Assembly (NCBI GenBank): GCA_959018215.1
Contig: CAUEKL010000166.1
Location: 1 to 5,368 of the forward strand
Source: an uncultured Gemmiger sp.
GTDB lineage: Bacteria > Bacillota > Clostridia > Oscillospirales > Ruminococcaceae
Reading direction: 5' to 3'
DNA length: 5,368 bases
Made by a program: the position numbers and the translations under genes. This document shows, piece after piece, positions 1 through 4,596 of the stretch; position 1 is the stretch's first letter, and the number at the start of each line of letters is the position of its first letter. The notes under the pieces were generated by a model, which was not told the DNA's origin, searched no databases, and was given only the letters and a program-made list of their open reading frames with translations.

Positions 1-410
1 AGGGCGCCGGCAGTGAGAACATGAGCCGTCTGGCCATGCTCAAGCCTGCCGACGGGGTGCAGGGCGTGAAGGATTTTGTGCTGGAGACCGTCCGCCTGGC
101 CGGTTCCAATCCCTGCCCGCCCATCATTCTGGGTGTCGGCGTGGGCGGCAGCTTTGACAAATGCGCCCTGCTGGCCAAGCATGCCCTGCTGCGTCCGCTG
201 GACCAGCCCAACCCGGACCCCTACTATGCAGCGCTGGAAAAAGAACTGTGTGAGGCCATCAATGCCATGGGCATCGGCCCCCAGGGATTCGGCGGTGCCA
301 CCACCTGTCTGGGGGTGGCCATTGAGCAGGCACCCACCCATGTGGCATGCCTGCCTGTGGCGGTCAACATCGGCTGCCATGTGACCCGCCGCGCCACCGC
401 CGAACTGTGA
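1..410 (+). CDS. Class I (Fe-S) fumarate/tartrate hydratase, alpha subunit, 3' part only
   Basis: This is the C-terminal part of the iron-sulfur fumarate/L(+)-tartrate hydratase alpha subunit (TtdA-like, equivalent to the N-terminal domain of FumA). The gene is cut by the left edge: the frame is open from base 3 and reads GAGSENM before the Met at 21, so that Met is internal (the family has a conserved GGGSENMS stretch here). Two of the three cysteines expected to hold the [4Fe-4S] cluster are visible, in SNPCPPIILGVGVGG (Cys codon 114-116) and NIGCHVTRR (Cys codon 375-377), matching the CPP and late-Cys positions of FumA. The third lies upstream of the window. The enzyme reversibly hydrates fumarate to malate in the cytosol, with the beta subunit encoded from 648. 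The stop codon is 408-410. Fumarate rather than tartrate as substrate is inferred from the usual clostridial setting and is not proven by the sequence. Confidence 0.93.
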   Translation, partial: GAGSENMSRLAMLKPADGVQGVKDFVLETVRLAGSNPCPPIILGVGVGGSFDKCALLAKHALLRPLDQPNPDPYYAALEKELCEAINAMGIGPQGFGGATTCLGVAIEQAPTHVACLPVAVNIGCHVTRRATAEL

Positions 411-441
411 TCCCCCATCCGTCAGGAAGTGAGAAAGAGAT

Positions 442-642
442 ATGCCAGAAAAGCGTCAACCCAATATTGATATCTCGCTGGAAGGGGTGGGCCGCCGTGC
501 GCCCCGTCCTTCCAACATTGATGTACCCCTCTCCTCGCCCCGGGCTTCGGGCAGCCTTGCCGACCCCAAGCTGGAGGATATGGTCAACCGCCATCATGAG
601 GAGATCAAGGAACTGCACCGCCGTGCGCGGCAGGGGAGGTAA
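442..642 (+). CDS. Small hypothetical protein encoded between the two hydratase subunit genes
   Basis: A 66-residue protein that I do not recognise. It starts 31 bp after the alpha-subunit stop, behind AGGAAG (424-429, slightly far) and a closer purine-rich GAAAGAG. Its stop (640-642) is 5 bp before the beta-subunit start. The N-terminal half is Pro/Arg/Ser-rich and probably disordered, with a short internal repeat: NIDISL at residues 8-13 and NIDVPL at 25-30. The C-terminal third (about residues 39-64) is highly charged and likely one amphipathic helix (KLEDMVNRHHEEIKELHRRAR). There is no signal peptide, membrane segment or cysteine. Its last codons contain the beta-subunit ribosome binding site, so translation of the two is probably coupled. 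The position suggests a link to the hydratase (assembly, stability or regulation), but that is inference only. GC-rich third positions and the tight fit make it likely to be a real gene. Confidence 0.7.
   Translation: MPEKRQPNIDISLEGVGRRAPRPSNIDVPLSSPRASGSLADPKLEDMVNRHHEEIKELHRRARQGR
632..639 (+). promoter_or_regulatory. Ribosome binding site of the beta-subunit gene, inside the small ORF
   Basis: AGGGGAGG ends 8 bases before the ATG at 648, a strong Shine-Dalgarno match at normal spacing. It lies entirely within the last codons of the preceding small gene, directly before that gene's TAA. This fixes the beta-subunit start and implies that ribosomes finishing the small ORF cover or expose this site. 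Confidence 0.8.
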
Positions 643-647
643 CCGCC

Positions 648-1211
648 ATGCAGTATGAGCTTCATACCCCACTGACCCGGGAAGCCTTGTCCGTTCTGAA
701 AGCAGGGGATACGGTGCTGCTTTCCGGCACCGTTTATACCGCCCGGGATGCGGCCCACGGCCGGATGATGGAACTGCTGGATGCGGGCAAATCGCTGCCT
801 TTTGAAATCCGCGGCGCTGCCATCTATTATGTGGGACCCACCCCGGAACGCCCCGGTCAGGTCATCGGCGCGGCAGGGCCCACCACTGCCGGTCGTATGG
901 ATAAATTCACCCCGCGCCTGCTGGACCTGGGCCTGGCCTGCATGATCGGCAAGGGCAAGCGGGATGCCGCCGTCAAGGCATCGGTGGTCAAAAACGGGGC
1001 GGTCTACCTGGCCGCGTTGGGCGGGGCCGGTGCCCTGATGGCCGCCAGCATCCGCAGCTGTGAGGTCATTGCCTGGCCCGATCTGGGCTGCGAGGCGGTG
1101 CGCCGCCTCACGGTGGAGAAGATGCCCCTGACCGTGCTGCTGGACGCCCACGGGGGAGATCTGTACGAAAGCGGCCCTGCCGCCTACCTGGACAGCCTGT
1201 CTGCCGATTGA
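648..1211 (+). CDS. Class I (Fe-S) fumarate/tartrate hydratase, beta subunit
   Basis: A complete 187-residue protein of the TtdB/FumA C-terminal-domain family, at the usual length for a stand-alone beta subunit (about 180-200). Family blocks visible are SGTVYTARDAAHGRM (residues 26-40), the GPTTAGRMD signature (77-85), MIGKG (99-103), and AVYLAALGGAGAL (118-130) followed by the conserved acidic stretch with DLG (145-147). The beta subunit supplies the swivelling half of the active site, which closes over the [4Fe-4S] cluster held by the alpha subunit. The split alpha/beta arrangement is usual in Firmicutes and archaea, unlike the fused FumA of E. coli. Start choice rests on the strong site at 632-639. 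Translation stops with TGA at 1209-1211, which also forms part of the -35 box of the next tRNA gene. Fumarate versus tartrate specificity cannot be decided from sequence alone. Confidence 0.95.
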   Translation: MQYELHTPLTREALSVLKAGDTVLLSGTVYTARDAAHGRMMELLDAGKSLPFEIRGAAIYYVGPTPERPGQVIGAAGPTTAGRMDKFTPRLLDLGLACMIGKGKRDAAVKASVVKNGAVYLAALGGAGALMAASIRSCEVIAWPDLGCEAVRRLTVEKMPLTVLLDAHGGDLYESGPAAYLDSLSAD

Positions 1212-1236
1212 CAAAACGCCCGCCGCTTGGTACACT
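1208..1236 (+). promoter_or_regulatory. Promoter of tRNA-Leu(UAG)
   Basis: A perfect -35 TTGACA (1208-1213) is followed after 17 bp by TACACT (1231-1236, 4 of 6 matches to TATAAT). The predicted transcription start near 1243 leaves only about 6 bases of leader before the mature tRNA 5' end at 1249. The -35 box overlaps the TGA stop of the beta-subunit gene. The tRNA may also be reached by readthrough from the hydratase operon, since no terminator lies between them. Confidence 0.75.
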
Positions 1237-1248
1237 GATGTGTGTTGA

Positions 1249-1332
1249 GCGGATATGGCGGAACTGGCAGACGCGCTGGTTTTAGGGTCCAGTGTCCATG
1301 ACGTGCAGGTTCGATTCCTGTTATCCGCACCA
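1249..1332 (+). tRNA. tRNA-Leu (anticodon UAG)
   Basis: An 84-base class II tRNA with encoded CCA. The acceptor stem GCGGATA (1249-1255) pairs perfectly with TATCCGC (1322-1328), followed by ACCA. The D-arm reads GGCGGAACTGGCAGACGC. The anticodon stem is CTGGT/TCCAG around loop TTTAGGG with TAG at 1283-1285, reading CUN leucine codons. The long variable arm has a GTC/GAC stem over CAT (1294-1302). The T-arm is GCAGG TTCGATT CCTGT. One oddity is that the innermost anticodon-stem pair (positions 31-39) is T-T and position 38 is G rather than the more usual A or U. Confidence 0.96.
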
Positions 1333-1369
1333 AAAAAGCCCCGGCTGGTTTTTCCAGTCGGGGCTTTTT
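1333..1369. terminator. Bidirectional intrinsic terminator between tRNA-Leu(UAG) and the MATE gene
   Basis: The 11-bp stem GCCCCGGCTGG (1338-1348) / CCAGTCGGGGC (1354-1364) has a single G-T pair and a T5 loop (1349-1353). It is flanked by A5 on the left and T5 on the right, so it ends in a U-tract whichever way it is read. On the plus strand it ends the tRNA (and any hydratase readthrough) transcript. On the minus strand it lies 23 bp past the MATE stop codon and ends that transcript. Confidence 0.9.
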
Positions 1370-1392
1370 CCATGCCTGTTTTCAAAAGGCGA

Positions 1393-2745
1393 TTATTCCG
1401 GCAGCAGGGCGGCGCGGTGGCGGAAATAGTATATTGCCCCCACCAGGTCGGCCAGTGCCCAGCCGATGGGCACCGAGATCCAGATGCCCCATACCCCCAC
1501 CTGCGGTGCCAGGGCGTAAGCCAGGGCCACTCGGGTACCCAGGGAGCAGACGGTCAGTACCACCGACATGGCCGGACGGCGCACCGCCCGGTAGAACCCG
1601 TACAGCAAGAACAGGATGCCGATGCCGCAGTAGCAGGCCCCCTCGATCCACAGATACTGTACCCCCACCGCAGTGATCTGGGCTACAGCCGGGTCGGTGG
1701 GGTCTACAAAGATGCCCATAAGGGGGGCGGCAAACAGGCACACCACCGCACTGACCATCACGCAGAAGACCGCGGCGCTGATGACTGCGCTGCGGGTCCC
1801 TTTGCGGATGCGCTCCTGGCTGTGGGCCCCGTAGTTCTGGGCGATGAAGGTGGAGAAGGCGTTGCCGAAATCCTGCACCGGCATGTAGGCGAAGGAGTCA
1901 ATCTTGACGGCGGCGGCAAAGGCGGCCATGACCACCTCACCGAAGCTGTTCACCAGCCCCTGTACCATCAGGATGCCGAAGTTCATGATGCTCTGCTGCA
2001 CACAGGTCAGCAGGGAAAAGGAGACGATCTCACCCAGCACGCGCCGGTTCCAGCGGCAGTCCTCCCGCCCGGGCACCAGGGAAGGCAGGCAGACCAGGGT
2101 GTATACCGCAATGCCGATGCCGGACACATACTGGGCAATGACCGTGGCAATGGCGGCGCCGGCCACACCCCAGCCGCACAGCAGCACAAAGGCCAGGTCC
2201 AGCGCAATGTTCAGCAGCGCCGAAATCCCCAGAAACACCAGCGGTACCAGGGAGTTCCCCACCGCCCGCAGCAGTGCTGCAAAGTAATTATAAAGGAACA
2301 CTGCCGGGATTCCCCAAAAAACGCACCACAGATAGGTGCGCATGAGGGGGATGATCCCCTGGGGAACCTGCAGCAAAACCAGGATGGGATTCAGCAGCAG
2401 GAACACCGCCGCATTCAGGACCACCGCGATGGCCGCAATAAAGACAAAGGCGTGAAAGATGCCGCTTTTCAGCCCGGATTTGTCGCCTTCGCCCCAGCGG
2501 ATGGAAAACAGCGCTCCGCTGCCCATGCACAGCCCCAGCAGAATGGAGGTCAGAAAGGTCATCAGGGTGTAGGCGGACCCCACGGCTGCCAGGGTGTCGG
2601 CGCCCAGAAAGCGCCCCACAATTATGGTATCGGCCACGTTGTACAGCTGCTGCAGCAGGTTGCCCGCCATCATGGGCAGGGCAAACAGAATCAGACTTTT
2701 GGTGATCGGCCCTGTGGTCAGGGCGGTATCGTGGGTGGTTGCCAT
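1393..2745 (-). CDS. MATE-family multidrug/Na+ (or H+) antiporter
   Basis: A complete 450-residue integral membrane exporter, the normal length for the NorM/DinF-like MatE family, with about 12 hydrophobic segments in two six-helix halves. The first half shows LPMMAGNLLQQLYNVADTII (residues 23-42, with Asp39 in helix 1), RAVGNS (160-165) and GVAGAAIATVIAQ (193-205). A hydrophilic linker (about 225-235) leads to the second half with IMNFGI (253-258), QDFGNAFSTFIAQNYGA (291-307) and a WGIWISVPIGW stretch near the C-terminus. Such proteins export cationic drugs or metabolites using a Na+ or H+ gradient; the substrate cannot be inferred here. The frame is open further upstream to 2883, but that extension would run through a terminator and into a tRNA gene. 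The start at 2745 has a perfect AAGGAGG 6 bases upstream and directly precedes the conserved domain. It is monocistronic, ending at the shared terminator 1333-1369. Confidence 0.95.
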   Translation of the reverse strand: MATTHDTALTTGPITKSLILFALPMMAGNLLQQLYNVADTIIVGRFLGADTLAAVGSAYTLMTFLTSILLGLCMGSGALFSIRWGEGDKSGLKSGIFHAFVFIAAIAVVLNAAVFLLLNPILVLLQVPQGIIPLMRTYLWCVFWGIPAVFLYNYFAALLRAVGNSLVPLVFLGISALLNIALDLAFVLLCGWGVAGAAIATVIAQYVSGIGIAVYTLVCLPSLVPGREDCRWNRRVLGEIVSFSLLTCVQQSIMNFGILMVQGLVNSFGEVVMAAFAAAVKIDSFAYMPVQDFGNAFSTFIAQNYGAHSQERIRKGTRSAVISAAVFCVMVSAVVCLFAAPLMGIFVDPTDPAVAQITAVGVQYLWIEGACYCGIGILFLLYGFYRAVRRPAMSVVLTVCSLGTRVALAYALAPQVGVWGIWISVPIGWALADLVGAIYYFRHRAALLPE

Positions 2746-2751
2746 AAACGG

Positions 2752-2758
2752 CCTCCTT
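2752..2758 (-). promoter_or_regulatory. Ribosome binding site deciding the MATE start
   Basis: AAGGAGG on the minus strand lies 6 bases before the ATG at 2745. It is a full match to the anti-Shine-Dalgarno sequence and rules out the longer reading frame that starts at 2883. Confidence 0.88.
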
Positions 2759-2760
2759 GG

Positions 2761-2775
2761 CGGGGCAGTACCCCG
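2761..2775. repeat. Short inverted repeat next to the MATE ribosome binding site
   Basis: CGGGG (2761-2765) and CCCCG (2771-2775) are separated by CAGTA. In the MATE mRNA this forms a 5-bp GC-only hairpin ending 2 bases before the Shine-Dalgarno sequence. It could influence translation start, but it may be fortuitous in GC-rich DNA. Confidence 0.4.
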
Positions 2776-2784
2776 GGTGAACTT

Positions 2785-2796
2785 CCGTATATACGG
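2785..2796. repeat. 12-bp perfect palindrome in the MATE upstream region
   Basis: CCGTATATACGG is a perfect palindrome located 40-51 bp before the MATE start and just downstream of the tRNA terminator. Its AT core contains TATATA, which could serve as a -10 element, but there is no convincing -35 at 16-18 bp because that position falls in the GC stem of the terminator. Operator, promoter core or chance are all possible. Confidence 0.4.
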
Positions 2797-2802
2797 GCAT
2801 AA

Positions 2803-2833
2803 CAAAAGCCCCGGCCGACAGCCGGGGCTTTTG
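2803..2833 (-). terminator. Intrinsic terminator of tRNA-Leu(GAG)
   Basis: CAAAAGCCCCGGC (2803-2815) and GCCGGGGCTTTTG (2821-2833) make a perfect 13-bp stem around CGACA. Read on the minus strand it starts 23 bases after the tRNA 3' end and ends in TTTTGTT. It separates the tRNA from the MATE gene, so MATE needs either its own promoter in 2746-2802 or leakage through this terminator. The A/T flanks are symmetrical enough for some activity on the plus strand as well. Confidence 0.88.
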
Positions 2834-2855
2834 TGCGGGACGAACCCGCCGGATT

Positions 2856-2939
2856 TGGTGCGGAAGATGGGACTTGAACCCACACGTCATGGACACACGC
2901 ACCTCAAACGTGCCTGTCTGCCGATTCCAGCACTTCCGC
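2856..2939 (-). tRNA. tRNA-Leu (anticodon GAG)
   Basis: An 84-base class II tRNA with encoded CCA, read on the minus strand. The acceptor stem GCGGAAG (2939-2933) pairs perfectly with CTTCCGC (2866-2860), followed by ACCA (2859-2856). The anticodon stem CACGT/GCGTG (one T-G pair) surrounds loop TTGAGGT, giving anticodon GAG (2905-2903) for CUC/CUU leucine codons. The T-arm reads TGGG TTCAAGT CCCA. A 14-base stretch covering the variable arm (GTGTCCATGACGTG) is identical to the same part of the tRNA-Leu(UAG) gene at 1292-1305. Confidence 0.96.
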
Positions 2940-2979
2940 ATGGCATCACACCGGAACAATCACCGGCGCTGCAATGGCT

Positions 2980-3008
2980 ATTCTATCATACTCACTGTCA
3001 AAATGCAA
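2980..3008 (-). promoter_or_regulatory. Probable promoter of tRNA-Leu(GAG)
   Basis: On the minus strand, TAGAAT (2985-2980, 5 of 6 matches to TATAAT) is preceded directly by TGA, giving an extended -10 of the TGn type. A weak -35, TTGCAT (3008-3003), lies 17 bp upstream. A perfect TTGACA also occurs at 3001-2996, but only 10 bp from this -10, which is too close to serve it. The predicted start near 2973 gives a leader of about 33 bases before the tRNA. Confidence 0.6.
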
Positions 3009-3069
3009 GACCTTTTTTGAAGTGCCGCCCCTGGAAGGCGAAAAAGCGGAAAATCAACCCTGCCAGGCA
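3009..3069. other. Gene-free part of the divergent intergenic region
   Basis: This stretch between the tRNA promoter and the trkA upstream repeats holds no convincing gene. It contains a T6 run (3012-3017) without a strong upstream hairpin, and a purine-rich segment (3041-3060) that weakly resembles the 20-bp repeats that follow. A short minus-strand reading frame across the region has no ribosome binding site or recognisable domain. Confidence 0.5.
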
Positions 3070-3089
3070 AAGAGCCGGCTAAGAAACAG
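3070..3089 (+). repeat. Direct repeat copy 1 upstream of the trkA promoter
   Basis: This segment matches 3101-3120 at 17 of 20 positions; the shared pattern is AAGAnnCGGCWAAGAAACAG. Copy 1 begins exactly 31 bp before copy 2, close to three helical turns, so a bound protein would meet both on the same face of the DNA. It is a candidate regulator-binding site for the potassium-uptake operon. Confidence 0.6.
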
Positions 3090-3100
3090 GGCACAAAATT

Positions 3101-3120
3101 AAGATGCGGCAAAGAAACAG
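3101..3120 (+). repeat. Direct repeat copy 2, abutting the trkA -35 box
   Basis: This second copy of the 20-bp repeat ends at 3120, and the -35 hexamer starts at 3121. A protein bound here would touch RNA polymerase or cover the -35 box, which fits either a class II-type activator site or a repressor operator. The sequence alone does not show which. Confidence 0.6.
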
Positions 3121-3149
3121 TTGAATTTTGTCGTGGGCTCTCGTATAAT
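3121..3149 (+). promoter_or_regulatory. Sigma-A-type promoter of the trkA-trkH operon
   Basis: TTGAAT (3121-3126, 4 of 6 matches to TTGACA) is followed after exactly 17 bp by a perfect TATAAT (3144-3149). The predicted transcription start near 3156 gives a 5' leader of about 68 bases, too short for a full ydaO-type c-di-AMP riboswitch, and no motif of that class is evident. Confidence 0.82.
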
Positions 3150-3173
3150 AGCCAGGAATACAATGGAAATTTT

Positions 3174-3197
3174 GCGCAAATCCGAAAGGCTTTGCGC
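3174..3197 (+). promoter_or_regulatory. Hairpin in the trkA 5' leader
   Basis: GCGCAAA (3174-3180) pairs with TTTGCGC (3191-3197). Inside, CC/GG close a GAAA (GNRA) tetraloop after one T-C mismatch. It ends 26 bases before the trkA ATG, with no U-tract, so it is not an intrinsic terminator. The left arm is also part of a 10-bp DNA palindrome, TTTGCGCAAA (3171-3180), and TTTGCGC recurs 20 bp later, so a protein-binding site is an alternative explanation. Confidence 0.5.
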
Positions 3198-3223
3198 GTT
3201 TATGTCGCGTACAGAGGTGCAGT

Positions 3224-4585
3224 ATGAAAATCGTGATCGTCGGCCTGGGCAAGGTGGGCCGCGCCCTGACAGAACAGCTGACCGCCGAAGGGCATGATAT
3301 CGTCGGTATCGATATCAATCCCGCCCGTGTGGAAAGCATCGTCAATGTTTTTGATGTGCGCGGGGTGCCGGGCAACGGCGGCTGCTTCGATGTTCAGAGC
3401 GAAGCTTTTGAAAATGGGGCCGACCTGCTGGTAGCCACCACTTCCAGCGATGAGATCAATATTCTGGCCTGTCTGGTGGCAAAAAAAATCGGTACCCGGC
3501 ATACCATTGCCCGTATCCGCAACCCGGAATACGAAAAACAGCTGCGGTTCATGCGCCAGGAACTGGGCCTTTCCATGTTCGTCAATCCGGAAAAGGCCAC
3601 GGCCCGGGAAATCTCCCGCGTGCTGCGCTTTCCCAATGCCATCAAGCTGGAGCAGTTCTGCCGCGGCCGGTTTGAGCTGATCGAATATCGCCTGAGCCCG
3701 GGCAACCCCCTGCGGGGTCTGCAATTGTCCGACCTGTACAGCAACATGCATGTGAAACTGCTGGTGTGTGCGGTGGCGCGTGGCAAGGATATCACCATCC
3801 CCGACGGCAACTTTGTGCTGGAAGAAGGGGACAAGGTTTATCTGACTGCCTCCCCCCAGGAACTGGAAAACTTTTTCCGCCGCCTGGGCCTGTTCAAGGG
3901 CCGCGCTTCCCATGTCATGGTGGTGGGCGCCAGCCGCATGGCCTACTACCTGCTCAAGGAACTGCGGGACATGCATATGCATATCACCCTCATCGACAAC
4001 GACCCGGCCCGCTGCCGGGATATGAGCGAGCGCCTGCCCGGCGTTCTGGTCATCCAGGGAGACGCCGCCGACAGCGAACTGCTCAATGAGGAAGGGCTGG
4101 CCGATATGGACGCCTTTGTGGCCCTGACCGGTCTGGACGAGACCAACATCATCCTGTCCATGTATGCGGCCCAGCTCAATTCCTGCAAGGTGGTGGCCAA
4201 GATCAACCGCAGCTCCTTTGCGGACCTGGCCACGGCCAACGGCATGGTGGACAGTGTGGTCTCCACCGGCGATGTCACGGCGGAGACCATCCTGCAGTAT
4301 GTGCGCGGGATGCAGAATTCCTTCGGCTCCAACATCCGGACCCTGCACCGGGTGGTGGGCGGCCGGGTGGAGATCCTGGAATTCAATGTGGGCCCGGATA
4401 TTCCCTTTGTGGGCATTGCCCTGCGGGACCTGACCCTCAAAAAGGGAATGCTGATTGCGGGCATTGTGCGGGCCAACGGCCAGACGCTCATCCCCTCCGG
4501 TTCCGACAGCCTGCGCCGCGGGGATGATGTGGTCATTGTGACCACCGGTACCCCCATTACCGACCTGCGCGAGATCGTGGAGTAA
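3224..4585 (+). CDS. trkA: TrkA, NAD(H)-binding regulatory subunit of the Trk potassium transporter
   Basis: A complete 453-residue protein, close to the 458 of E. coli TrkA, with the two-unit RCK layout: nucleotide-binding fold, TrkA_C, second nucleotide-binding fold, second TrkA_C. The first fold starts at the N-terminus with MKIVIVGLGKVG (GxGxxG at residues 7-12), followed by Asp30 at the end of the second strand (GIDIN), the usual ribose-binding acid. The second fold starts near residue 230 with HVMVVGASRM and LIDND (Asp258), but its glycine motif is degenerate. TrkA_C domains lie at roughly 135-220 and 365-453. The protein is cytosolic and gates the TrkH channel in response to nucleotide binding. 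Start choice: AGAGGTG (3213-3219) lies 4 bases before the ATG, and the protein begins exactly at the fold's first strand. trkH follows after 11 bp. The family assignment is secure, though KtrA-like naming is sometimes used in Firmicutes. Confidence 0.97.
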   Translation: MKIVIVGLGKVGRALTEQLTAEGHDIVGIDINPARVESIVNVFDVRGVPGNGGCFDVQSEAFENGADLLVATTSSDEINILACLVAKKIGTRHTIARIRNPEYEKQLRFMRQELGLSMFVNPEKATAREISRVLRFPNAIKLEQFCRGRFELIEYRLSPGNPLRGLQLSDLYSNMHVKLLVCAVARGKDITIPDGNFVLEEGDKVYLTASPQELENFFRRLGLFKGRASHVMVVGASRMAYYLLKELRDMHMHITLIDNDPARCRDMSERLPGVLVIQGDAADSELLNEEGLADMDAFVALTGLDETNIILSMYAAQLNSCKVVAKINRSSFADLATANGMVDSVVSTGDVTAETILQYVRGMQNSFGSNIRTLHRVVGGRVEILEFNVGPDIPFVGIALRDLTLKKGMLIAGIVRANGQTLIPSGSDSLRRGDDVVIVTTGTPITDLREIVE

Positions 4586-4596
4586 GAGGCGAGCCC

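Noticed and set aside
594..1385. Minus-strand 263-codon open frame
   Set aside because: It runs antisense through the tRNA, terminator and beta-subunit gene. All of these have strong positive evidence on the other strand.
1255..2802. Plus-strand 515-codon open frame
   Set aside because: It begins inside tRNA-Leu(UAG), crosses the terminator, and runs antisense to the clear MATE gene. The product is a low-complexity Gly/Gln/His/Asp-rich string typical of an antisense frame in GC-rich DNA.
2746..2883. 46-codon N-terminal extension of the MATE frame
   Set aside because: It would read through the terminator hairpin and into the tRNA-Leu(GAG) gene. A perfect ribosome binding site marks the start at 2745.
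2978..3163. Minus-strand 61-codon open frame in the divergent intergenic region
   Set aside because: It covers the trkA promoter and direct repeats, lacks a ribosome binding site and resembles no family.
3156..3223. Possible c-di-AMP (ydaO-type) riboswitch before the potassium operon
   Set aside because: Such riboswitches occur before K+ transporter genes in Firmicutes, but the leader is only about 68 bases and none of the class's conserved elements are visible.
3202..3297. Small upstream ORF (31 codons) overlapping the trkA start in another frame
   Set aside because: The ATG at 3202 has no ribosome binding site (it follows GCGCGTTT). The purines at 3213-3219 serve the trkA start instead, so a regulatory uORF is not supported.
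3296..3316. Inverted repeat GATATCG / CGATATC near the start of trkA
   Set aside because: It falls in codons for conserved strand residues (DIVGIDI) of the nucleotide-binding fold and is likely a by-product of coding.
3971..3982. 12-bp perfect palindrome ATGCATATGCAT
   Set aside because: It lies inside trkA and is fully explained by the codons for Met-His-Met-His. No regulatory context.
3200..4348. Minus-strand 382-codon open frame
   Set aside because: It is antisense to trkA along its whole length, has no recognisable domain and is rich in His/Gln/Gly/Ala, as expected of a shadow frame.
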